Positions 12,784 through 21,642 of a stretch of DNA of 21,642 nt are shown piece by piece. The translations under genes and the position numbers were made by a program. How positions within the stretch are numbered: the stretch's first letter is position 1; every line of letters begins with the position of its first letter. The stretch is taken from NCBI GenBank assembly GCA_010014835.2, contig JAAAKB020000009.1:1920611-1942252 (forward strand), given 5' to 3'. The DNA comes from Apostichopus leukothele. Its lineage: Eukaryota > Echinodermata > Holothuroidea > Aspidochirotida > Stichopodidae. The notes under the pieces were generated by a model that saw nothing but the letters and a program-made list of their open reading frames with translations, did no database searches and was not told the DNA's origin.

Positions 12784-13319
12784 TCATAGGTTTGAATGTA
12801 ATATACACAGAGATCTATGTAACATTGCATTTTTAGTGCCCCTCTCAGGTGCCCACCAATGCAATAAATCCCTTATCTTCAAAAACTCTAATATTGGTAA
12901 TGACATAGCAGTGCTGTTCCCCCCAAAGTAACCCAAAGTACCCTAGGTCAGTATCCGCTCCAGCATGAACCCATTATCGGACACATAATTTCTAACAATC
13001 ACAATAAAACAAAGCAAGACAAAGATACTTCCAACAGGAGGCAAATTAATCTGTTTTTCTCAGACTCTCAACTTTCACTTCATCAATGTAGATATACTTT
13101 CCTGGCATTGGATATTCTGATTTATAATCCTACTGCCTGGAATCTCACAGCAACAGAAAACCACACCGAGGGACATTCACGACGATGCTTCTACCAGACA
13201 TACTACGGCAGCAGTATACTACACAGTCTAGATAACGTTTGTCACATCTAATTGATTTTGTTGATACTACCTAAGACAACAATTTTTCAATCTCCTTCCA
13301 GCCACCAGAATCACAAAAT

Positions 13320-13640
13320 TAAAGTTTTCCCAGGCTGCGAGTTGCGGATCATGGCTTCAGATCACCGCGTTCAGTTTCAACACTCTGCAATGGATAACCT
13401 CATCCCGAGCTATGATACATCCTCGACGACGGCCCTCGGGGGGCTTCAAGCCGGCCGCAAAATTAACTCAAAGATCACACCATAAGAGGCTATACCAGAG
13501 TGAACTTGGAGATCGAACTCGCAATCATGAAAACTGAAATGGAGGATCATTTGAGATGGCCGTTGAGTTGACGGATAGAAAGAGCACAGCTGTCCAAGAT
13601 TCTTCCGCCACGCCAAAAGATGAGTTTACTTCACTTTTGC
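13320..13640. other. GC- and CpG-richer island in the intron, unrecognised
   Basis: This stretch stands out from the AT-rich flanks by base composition and by about a dozen CpGs, densest at 13420-13460 (TCGACGACGGCCCTCGG, GCCGGCCGC). On the plus strand one frame reads MASDHRVQFQHSAMDNLIPS and onwards to LQAGRKINSKITP (stop at about 13483). A second frame downstream also reads long. The ending GxKINSKxT loosely recalls a segment after the catalytic YADD of LINE reverse transcriptases, but no other RT motif is seen. It could be an old repeat remnant, an alternative exon or a regulatory element. The family is not identified. Confidence 0.4.
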
Positions 13641-13701
13641 TGACACTTTTATCAGACCTGTTTGTATCTTGAACAATTTGTTCTGCCAATACCAATGCAG
13701 T

Positions 13702-13748
13702 TCTTCTTTTCCTTTTCTTTCTTTTTCTATTTTTTTTTTTTTTTTTTT
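13702..13748. repeat. Pyrimidine tract ending in poly-T (19)
   Basis: A C/T-rich tract ends in nineteen T (13730-13748) and is followed by CAG. It looks like a 3' splice-site tract on the plus strand but lies antisense inside the calcineurin intron. Confidence 0.8.
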
Positions 13749-15106
13749 CAGAGAAAATATGTAAGTTTGTTCAAAAAATGTCTAAACATTTTTTTTGTTT
13801 AAATGTAATTTGACTTCCCAAGATAGTGAACTGTATTCTGATGGGATTTCGGTAGTGGAAACAAGTATGAAATATTAAAATAAGTTATGAAAGCTGCTTT
13901 ACATGAAACAAGAGTCTGACATAATATCCCACGGGACCGCCGCAAGAAATCACAAAAGGAATATGACACAAAGAAGACCAAGGAGAATTTCCTTGACGAG
14001 TCTAAGATCCAGTTGCTATTTCATCTCGAGCAGGTAACGTATAAATTACAAACTGGATGAAAAATCGAAAAGTCATCAAGCAGCTAGAAATGAAGAACAT
14101 CTCAATATCAAGGACAGGACAGTTCAAAGCCGCGACCTAATCAGACGAGAACATTCGATAGAACCCACAGAATGTGAAACATTCCACTGTTTTTACCTGC
14201 CCAAACAAGACTAGTGAGGATACCAACCTGTGCCGCAAAGTTCTATTCTGCCAAGCAATCAAAATATTCACATTTAACTTGCTATATTCCATAATTGCAA
14301 AGTCACAATACATTTACATTACTTAGCCACAATGCAAGCCAATTGTTTTGTTTTTGCTTTTTTGAGAGGTCTTTTGTCTGTCAGACATATAATACCTACC
14401 CATCTATGCTGACTATTTTATCAAAACCGTTTTCTAGATTTTGTGTTATAATGGGAAGGTTAACAGAGGTTAATTGCCAAAGATCTGTCCACAACACACA
14501 CATATGTTCTATGAAAGAGGACAACATTCCCCAGGAAACCATGGAGAATCCAAGAATGTGATTTACATCTGTCTACACAACAGTCCCATCATGGCCGATG
14601 TATTAAAAAGTAGCAAGTCTTTCTCCAAGAATTCCGAATGTTCCCAAATAGCAGTCAAATTTATATCCCACTAAGTTTAGAATTTCTGTCACAAGCCTTG
14701 TCTGGCAAAAAACCAATTTATCCTTAGAAGACCCACGCTGAAAGAGTGATCGGATAACCAATATACGTATAGTGTAACATGTATTTGTATGGCAATCCAA
14801 TCGCACTGTTCCTTCTGAATATGTTTCCTACCACTCAAACACACTTTTAATTTCAAAATGGATCTCATAAGTACATCACTCTGTTAAAATGTTAAACATC
14901 TGTACACACATACCTAATGAATTCTAGCCTCAAATCTGCCCCAAGTGCGATTTTTATACGTACACCAAATGCTGAAACTGCAGTACAAAATTTATCTTCA
15001 GTAAAATTATTCCTCCCTGATTATACTCAATTCAGAGAGGCATCAACCACTGTCACTCTTGCATAAATTAGTATAAATTAAACCCAACCTGAGTGAAGTA
15101 AGATCT

Positions 15107-15127
15107 GGTGATCAACTGATCATCACC
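15107..15127. repeat. Near-palindrome GGTGATCA / TGATCATCACC
   Basis: An 8-bp stem with a one-base bulge and a 2-nt centre. Confidence 0.8.
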
Positions 15128-16339
15128 TTGGGAATTGCAAGACTGCATCTGCTAGCAGAAGTTCACACAAGAGCGATAAATATTGACAGTCACCACCAGC
15201 ATCCATATATAGGGTTGATGACTTCACGGTACTCAGGAAAGAAAAGTTTAGACATCTGAACTTGCCAACCGAGCAAAAAAACATCCATCACATAATAATT
15301 TACAGGTCGGCAAAGAAACTAGTCTATTCTAGACTACTAGTGTATTTATAAACACTCGAGTAGCTGAAAGGCATGGCAGATAATCACGGAATACAGAAGA
15401 AATTGACTACTATTGTTTGAAAGTGGTACATTGGAATGAAAAAGCTATCAGGTTAAAGCTACAGACTTACCAAAGTAACCTTAACATTTGAGCTGCGTGG
15501 AATGCAATAAATGCAGCAGCTATCATGCTCATTTCCCTTTGAGGTCTTGTATTGCGATTATTGCAATAAACTGTTTACCGGAGCAATGAACGTAGTTAGG
15601 TCAGATATTCAAGTCCGCAGAGGTGAGAAGTCTGTTTTTGGGTCCACGCAAGCAGCAGCTGTAATCCTACTTAATGCTATTCATCTAGTCACCAAAGAAA
15701 TTCGATCAGAGTGAAATGACAAAATCAAACATGAAAGTTCGAAAGCTGAAACTGACAATCCTAAGTGAGAATTAACTCATATATCCTACAAAACGACAGG
15801 ATACACAAATGGTTTCTGTCTTTATTCGATCAGCATTAATGCCGTTCGTGACGAGAGTGTGAAGATGTGGCCTTATGTTCCATCTTTCGTAAGAACTGTA
15901 TGATATGGCTGCAGTACAATCCAGCATATCGCTATATATACTAAATGTAACGTTTTATGTGCATGACATGTTTTTGTCAATGGAAATGACAGCCAATCAA
16001 ATACTGTAATTTAAATGATATGAAACCGACAAAGTATAGTTTGTCTCTTTTCATTAGCTGAAATATCCAAAGCGAGAAAAAATTGCAACAAAAGAAAAGG
16101 AGTTTCTAGTTCTGCCCAAGATAAGACAGTAGGCCCTCGCATGAATGAGAAAAGAATCTCACCACTCATAATTACAACAATGAATATTTATGATCTTCAA
16201 AATAAAATATTTTGCAGCATTATCAGTTACCTTACAAAGTCTCTTTTAGATGAAAAGGCTAGAAATACGTGAATTTGTCATTACTAGTTTCATTTTGTAC
16301 TCTACCGTTTTTGTTTTAAACTATGTGGACTTGCCTTGC

Positions 16340-16373
16340 CACGTGACGTCATAGTTGAGGGAGCAGCCATCTT
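16340..16373. promoter_or_regulatory. Overlapping E-box and CRE plus YY1-type site
   Basis: CACGTG (16340-16345) overlaps a full palindromic CRE, TGACGTCA (16344-16351). Fifteen bases on, GCCATCTT (16366-16373) is a YY1-type core, AAGATGGC on the minus strand. An AT-rich TATATAT stretch follows at about 16383. Such combinations are typical of promoters but can also sit in the ends of small repeats. Confidence 0.5.
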
Positions 16374-16597
16374 TTGTAACACAATATATATGGCAAATTT
16401 AGCATATCATGTGACTAGTACATGTATGGCCTATAAGGGAGACATCAAAAGTTTATCGAACATTCTAATGGTGTATAGCACATGATGATGAGCATACTGT
16501 ACATGTATAAATGGTGTAATATATCGATTTGTGTACTTCTAAAATTTTGCAGTTTATGCATGAAGAAAACACGCTGATTGCGATCCTTTAAAATTCC

Positions 16598-16620
16598 CGC
16601 ACTTAAGCGGCATAAGTGCG
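16598..16620. repeat. Perfect 8-bp inverted repeat with 7-nt loop
   Basis: CGCACTTA, AGCGGCA, TAAGTGCG. Confidence 0.92.
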
Positions 16621-16696
16621 TTGATCTCGTTGCACACACTAAGGTGAGACCGGTACTGTATATAGGTTAAAAGACTTCTTTGGATTGAATATTATC

Positions 16697-17035
16697 ATCC
16701 ACCACTTGTTGTGACAGGCCTGCTAGTGCATGTAAGGTGACAGGACCATCCATATGGCAGACCTGTTAGTTGACAATCACAGCTAATAATCTGACCAATC
16801 CACCACTTGTTGTGACAGGCCTATTAGTGGATGAGAGGTGACAAGACTTCAAATGACAGGCAGTTAATTGATAACAGTAGCTAATAAGACTAATCCACCA
16901 CTTGTGGTGACAGGCCTGTTAGTGGATCAAAGGTGACAGGATTGTAGGCCAGTGGATTACACTGTTTGTGAGTAGTAATCTACCATTCTAATAGTTGATA
17001 ACTGTAGCTAGTAAGACTAAACAAACCACTTGTAA
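16697..17035. repeat. Tandem array of a ~100-bp unit, about 3.5 copies
   Basis: Units begin at about 16697, 16798 and 16893 with the shared start ATCCACCACTTG, followed by GTGACAGGCC. The spacing is 101 then 95 bp. A more diverged fourth start (AAACCACTTGTAACAATG) lies near 17023. Each unit also holds CTAATAA...GACTAATCC at its end. Within a unit the segment around CAGGCCTGTTAGTGGAT is echoed about 45 bp later as CAGACCTGTTAGTTGAC, so the unit itself looks partly duplicated. The first three units have a short inverted repeat, ATCCAC ... GTGGAT (one base off in the first). The copies differ by substitutions and small indels, so the array is not recent. Confidence 0.9.
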
Positions 17036-17208
17036 CAATGCAGCTGGTGCAGGTACCAAGGTCTCTAATTGGTTGAATGGTGTAAACAATAACAAAGGGA
17101 CTTTCAACCCTTTGCACTTTAGAATCCAGTGGTTACCGTGCCACAACAATCTACAAGTTTCAATGCGAAGCCTTTGAACCTGTTTCTTCTTTGTCTTTTC
17201 TGTTTACT

Positions 17209-17259
17209 CCCATAAAATGAAAAAAACACTTTACAAAGGGAGTGTTGCCATTTTATGGG
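17209..17259. repeat. 51-bp two-part hairpin
   Basis: The outer stem pairs CCCATAAAATG (17209-17219) with CATTTTATGGG (17249-17259) perfectly. The inner stem pairs AACACT (17225-17230) with AGTGTT (17241-17246). An internal loop of 5 nt against 2 nt separates them, and the terminal loop is 10 nt. Confidence 0.88.
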
Positions 17260-19473
17260 CTCATATCTGCAAAAAAGACAACTGGAACTTAGTAAATACT
17301 GAAATGAAGCTTGCATCATTTCAGTTTATATAGGCTGCATGCAAACATCCCTCTGATGATTTTAATATTTGCTTGCCCTCATTTGCTACCTGTCAAATAC
17401 AATCAGCTCGACAATTAGCGTAACACAAACTGCCTATGAATGATCAATTTACGACACTTCAGATTTTATGACGAGAAATATACTTTCATTATTCAGCAAA
17501 AAGCTCATTTAAAAAAATGAGGGCTATCATCAAACGTCAACTTTTTCATATATTTATAGACCGAAGCTTCATTAAAATCAAAGACCAGTATATATCTAGC
17601 TGAGCAAACACGAGTTCCCTACTGACTGACCTGGGGAGAAGTAACGAACAAAGGAGACAAAATTTACACTGTTGTGAAAAATTGAATTCTCAATTACCAG
17701 ACTCCCTCACCACCATCATCTCCTTCGTCAAACACAGCAATCGTTAACGACGACAGAGAAATGAGATTAATTAGAGACTCATTTGGGTAAATGAACATCT
17801 AGATATCTCAGGTAGAGAGATGATAGATGTCCATGCAACTGATAAATCAAAACAAATCTTTCCTTTAAGTCTTTTCAGGTCACTGCTCATACCAATCTTC
17901 ATCTGGTGCGACCTTTTATTGACATGATTATCAATTACATACGAGGGGCTACAAGATGGAGGAGTGAGTGACAGGGGAAAATAGCAAGTTTATTTTCTAG
18001 TGGTTAGAACTACAAGTATGGCAGTCCTGAGTAAACCATTCAACCCATCTACATTGTGTAAACTAAAGGCCTAAGTTATTCAGAATCATAAATGTATGAA
18101 ATTAGTTTTGTATTGTATCGATGAAAATGAGAAGCTCTGATGTAAAATATTGCCATGTTGAAGAAAACCAGGCATAATTGGAAAGTCCATTGTAATCGGA
18201 CGACGAGACATGTAAGAGAGAAGTGAGCTGTTAAAGCTTATTATTGTACAGTGTGTGTATAGTGTATGTATAGTATCGTAATGCATATTGCATATGATAG
18301 CGGACAAATAAGTCACAAGAATAGAATTTTCAGCTGAGTGTTTTATAACAACCACCTATGGTAACCACTCCTAAAGAACTCATCATCCATGAAATATTTG
18401 CAGTATATATTCAAAAACTTAATTAAGCCAGGTATATTTATTAACTTGCAATCATTTTAACACTGCAAAAAGGAACAATATAGTTACAGCCTGCTTTACC
18501 TACGGATACACACAGCAATGCATTGGAATGCCAATCAAATATTTATGTCTTGTTCTTATCTGGCATTTTGTGACTTTAGCAGCGCTGGCCTAGGAAGAGA
18601 CTGCCGGGGAATTCCCATATGGTGTAACTTAGTTTAATCTACAACAGCTAAAACATTACAAATGATGTTCTAATATTTATGAGGATCCCTACCAGGGCTC
18701 AAAAAGGCAGCAACATTAAGCAATTAAGTTTTATTTTCGGGAAGCAATAATTTTGAGCATTACAGCAATTTACTAGAATGTATATGATCATGACATCACT
18801 GGATCAAGACGCATCCTCACAGTAGCTGATAGTCACGATTGAACATACATGGACAGGTGTCACCACGTACAACATAGAGAGGCAATGCGCATACCATCAC
18901 GTGGAAGCTCTAATCTGGATAAATGGAAAGGCTCTCCCACATTGCTCAGTCTCTATTTTCAGTATCAAGATGGGCATTTGATAAATCTGATTCTAAAAAC
19001 CACCAAACAAGATACAAACTTAAAGTAAAATCTGTGAAATATAGCCAGAGGGAAATACCTTGTCCAATCAGACAAACCTTCCAGTGCAAAAAACTATGAA
19101 ACAGGACACCTAACTTTATTGAAATAAGCCTAGTGTCTAGGTCGTAGAGGTCAGAGATCAATTCTGTTTTCCCTCACAAAGATAGTCTTCTCTTCTATAA
19201 ACCAAGAAGCAAAGTCAACAGTCAGTCTTACACATCTTATGACTGATACAAATTCAAAATGAAGTTCCAGAGATACAAATAACATCTGTGGCTGCCTTTA
19301 GACCAAACTGGCAATGGATATGCCACATGTACAAATAAAATGCAATAAAAAGAAGTAACAGCCAGGGACCAAACTGGATTTATTAGGCTTGGGCAAATTA
19401 CTCAACTCTTAAACTTGTAGTTATTGTGAATGGTGATAGTAACCAGGCATAGTCACTTGCATACATGTGCCAG

Positions 19474-19524
19474 ATCCCTGGACTTACGCCTTTGGGGATT
19501 ATCCCTGGACGTTGGGGATTATCC
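19474..19524. repeat. Interlaced short direct repeats
   Basis: ATCCCTGGAC occurs at 19474-19483 and 19501-19510. TTGGGGATTATCC occurs at 19492-19504 and 19512-19524. The two repeats interlock, suggesting local slippage duplication. Confidence 0.85.
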
Positions 19525-20112
19525 ATTGATATCTGTGGAAAGAGAAGCCTCTCAGATGCCTTTATCAATGGCTCAATTAATGGTCATGACGACTCTTGAC
19601 CGGTCTTACTTTGCTGAACATCCCAAGTGACCCCAAGGTGACCCACTCATTATGACAACTGTGATGACACCTTAATTCATTCTCGCAGAAACAATTCGTG
19701 TATCTTGTGTTTTGACAAATTCCCATACGACCCCTAGATGACCTGACTCGAACATTTGGAAGCTAAGACTACTTTTCTGCTTGATGGTACTGTGCTTGTA
19801 ACTATAACTCAATCTTAAGCAAACCGTCCAGCAAAGAAAGCTATCTTTCAAACTAAATAAGCTGCAACAAGATTTTCAACAACATTAAGTGCAATCTTTT
19901 TGTACAAATTTTTTGTTTGTCACATTTAAGGATAGGGACCATGTGCTTACCCGTACTTCTTTCAAGGTACTAGTGAATATCTCCTATTGACTCGTAAGAA
20001 AAATATCACTGGCTATAGCGCAAAATTAGTCAGCCTAAAAAGCTGGAAGCAACTCGATTCCTTCTGTTTGGCTGAAATATGATATTATGAGAGCCACGCC
20101 CCTAAAACTTAC

Positions 20113-20310
20113 CTGTAACAGGAGCATCGATGTCTAACATAGTTTTTTCTTTTCTTAAAAGTTCCATTCCTTCTCTAATTATTCTGAGTGCTACATCTTC
20201 TTCTATCCTGCCTTCTTTAAGAAAATGCTGTTTGAGAACCTCGTGGTTAGGTTTACTATCTTTATAGACTTCTTCCATTGTGAGTCTCTGTGTTGGTGGA
20301 GGTGGTATGG
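20113..20310 (-). CDS. PPP3CA: Calcineurin A catalytic subunit, coding exon 2 (partial gene)
   Basis: This exon encodes the N-terminal part of the calcineurin A phosphatase core, aligning to human residues about 21-86. It reads [15 protein letters not shown]..., then a helix with [17 protein letters not shown], and ends in LDIDAPVT just before the first metal-binding motif. The family member is a Ca2+/calmodulin-activated Ser/Thr phosphatase that works with calcineurin B in the cytosol and dephosphorylates targets such as NFAT in vertebrates. The exon is 198 bp: 2 bases of a split codon, 65 full codons, then 1 base. The minus-strand acceptor is a pyrimidine stretch ending in TTCACAG at 20311, and the donor is CAG|GTAAGT. 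The proline run resembles the proline-rich N-termini of some calcineurin A proteins. Relative to human there is one residue fewer in the DNDGKP-equivalent loop (KDSKP). The longer open frame that starts upstream at 20383 is intron read-through. The symbol is by family; invertebrates usually have a CanA gene that predates the vertebrate PPP3CA/B/C split. Confidence 0.95.
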
Positions 20311-20711
20311 CTGTGAAGGAAGAGTAAGGCAAAGTTAAATGTAATGGCAGTAACTTGCAGATCATATGAGCTGGAAAGAACAAATGTGGTCAAGATGGAC
20401 CAAGCTGTCCACTCATCTTACCCTGACCACTCCACAAATTAAGGCATGTTCGGCAAAATGAGAGGTCCATAGCTCAGACAGAATGAATGAGCATCTAGTA
20501 TTATAAGGGTTGGACTTTTTAAAGTCCTGAAAAGTAATTTTCAACAGAAAATATTGTAAGGCATATAGGAGACTTTCCATGGGGAGGGAAACAAACAGTT
20601 TGTGTGAACAAACTATAAATCCAGACTCAAAATTTTCAGCGAGCCGAAATTTCACACAATATATGGTTCAAATCAAATATTAAAATTTATCCCAAAGTAA
20701 TATTGAGTTAC

Positions 20712-20727
20712 CATTAATGCATTAATG
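20712..20727. promoter_or_regulatory. Palindromic double homeodomain-type site
   Basis: CATTAATG is repeated twice head to tail, giving a perfect 16-bp palindrome. Its centre, TAATGCATTA, has the TAAT-NN-ATTA layout bound by dimers of paired-class homeodomains. Confidence 0.4.
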
Positions 20728-21225
20728 CACAGTTATTACAATTTTCAGATCCTTCACTCAAAGATAGAACTACATGGATTCAAAGAGACAAGCATCTATT
20801 GCTGTCCAACAAATCTTCAAAGCCACATTAATTACTTAAAGTGGTTTCAATATCTGATTTATAAAACAAAGTAATTCCACAAAAACAAAAATATCAACAT
20901 GTTTGTTGCTATGGTTAAGTGGGACAGGTACAATATTGTCTTTAAAGACAAGGCAAAAATATATATTTTGTTTTAATTTTTTTATTTATTTTTTATTTTT
21001 TAGTGAAATATTAAAGAAATGAGGTAGGATTTCTTGGTTTTATACAAAATTTGAAAAGAGCTTTAAATCTGAAGAGTGTTCTGTTCATTAAACAGTACTT
21101 GTAAGTTGATTCCTCACATCAAAATTTCCCACAAAGGAGAACAGCTTTTTATTTTCTCTAATTCAGACATTCTTAATAAAGCACAATTTTTTAGCTGTAA
21201 TATATGGCGGTTTTATACTTCAAGT

Positions 21226-21239
21226 CTTGTCATGGCAAC
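21226..21239. promoter_or_regulatory. RFX X-box-like site
   Basis: CTTGTCATGGCAAC matches the X-box consensus at 13 of 14 positions; the first base is C instead of G. Confidence 0.35.
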
Positions 21240-21296
21240 AGTTCTAAGCGAGCTTAAGTTGCAACCTTTCTGCATATAAAGTATAGTAAAGGCTTC

Positions 21297-21327
21297 ATAA
21301 TTGACGCACCCCCATAATTGACGCACC
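21297..21327. repeat. Two copies of a 14-bp motif, period 17
   Basis: ATAATTGACGCACC is repeated exactly at 21297-21310 and 21314-21327, separated by CCC. Confidence 0.95.
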
Positions 21328-21642
21328 TTCAATTATTACTAGCAACGATACAGCAGGCAACCTAAACTTTTTGCAGTCAAGCAGAATTACATATTTCATG
21401 AGTTTGAATCCATTTCAGCTATTTGCTGCCCAAATTGTGGTATTTTTTAAGCTTTTAACACCCTCCCCCAGTTTTGCACATTTTTGGGCATTTGGAAATC
21501 TTACACCCTAAAAATAACCAACATTACCTCAATATGATAACACTACTCTCTGGTACCTGACCTGTCTGAGCTTAGAGGCTCAGAGCATAGCAAACAGCAT
21601 CTAAAGTCAATGGATGTATACTAATGCCTACACTACAGTTAA

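Larger units (their letters stand above)
20311..21642 (-). other. Intron upstream of calcineurin A exon 2 (partial, 3' part)
   Basis: On the minus strand this ends in the acceptor TTCACAG before exon 2 and runs off the right edge. The first coding exon, which in human encodes the ~20 N-terminal residues ending VVKA, is not visible here. The stretch is AT-rich with a palindromic TAAT-type site at 20712, an X-box-like site at 21226 and a duplicated 14-bp motif at 21297. The open frames at 20413-20655 (minus) and 21076-21279 (plus) show no known domain. Confidence 0.85.

Noticed and set aside
13730-13760. Plus-strand poly-pyrimidine tract, CAG, nine bases, then GTAAGT, like a 9-nt micro-exon
   Set aside because: It is antisense to the only supported gene, and homopolymer T followed by CAG can arise by chance. 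No partner exons are seen on the plus strand.
15511-15714. Plus-strand frame MQQLSCSFPFEVLYCDYC... as a zinc-finger-like gene
   Set aside because: Only one CxxC pair is present, with no spaced histidines, splice context or family match.
19625-19645. TGACCCCAAGGTGACCC as a nuclear-receptor response element
   Set aside because: The half-sites deviate from AGGTCA and the spacing fits no standard element.
20311-20383. Upstream extension of the exon 2 frame starting [10 protein letters not shown]
   Set aside because: It is read-through of the intron: a good acceptor (TTCACAG) lies at 20311 and similarity to calcineurin starts right after it.

Overview
The window is a piece of a metazoan nuclear genome. 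It holds the 5' half of one intron-rich gene on the minus strand: the catalytic A subunit of calcineurin (protein phosphatase 3, PPP2B; PPP3CA/CanA family). Three coding exons can be read with exact splice borders and matching phases: exon 'E2' (20113-20310), 'E3' (12541-12665) and 'E4' (891-1002). Joined, they cover the residues that align to about 21-165 of human calcineurin A, including most of the metallophosphatase active site. The first coding exon should lie beyond the right edge and the rest of the gene beyond the left edge. Exon numbers here are relative to the human protein.

The host is most likely an invertebrate, possibly marine. The DNA is AT-rich, introns are 7.4 and 11.5 kb, and the protein has invertebrate-style residues ([21 protein letters not shown]). 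The phylum cannot be fixed from this window. No bacterial operons, phage genes, CRISPR arrays, rRNA or tRNA genes were seen, and no intact transposon.

Layout from left to right: 1-890 is part of the intron after E4. 891-1002 is E4. 1003-12540 is the large intron between E3 and E4. It contains triplet repeats near 2.9-3.1 kb, several short perfect palindromes, an RFX X-box match near 5.76 kb, and a predicted G-quadruplex next to a perfect hairpin at 8.87-8.91 kb. 12541-12665 is E3. 12666-20112 is the intron between E2 and E3. It contains a GC- and CpG-richer island near 13.3-13.6 kb, an E-box/CRE/YY1 cluster at 16.34-16.37 kb, a ~100-bp tandem repeat at 16.70-17.03 kb, and a hairpin at 17.21-17.26 kb. 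20113-20310 is E2. 20311-21642 is the start of the upstream intron, with a palindromic homeodomain-type site and a 17-bp-period repeat.

Almost all other open frames are short, lack recognisable domains, and sit in introns. I found no convincing new gene system. The best leads are non-coding: intronic regulatory-type clusters, structured DNA/RNA motifs and a small tandem array.
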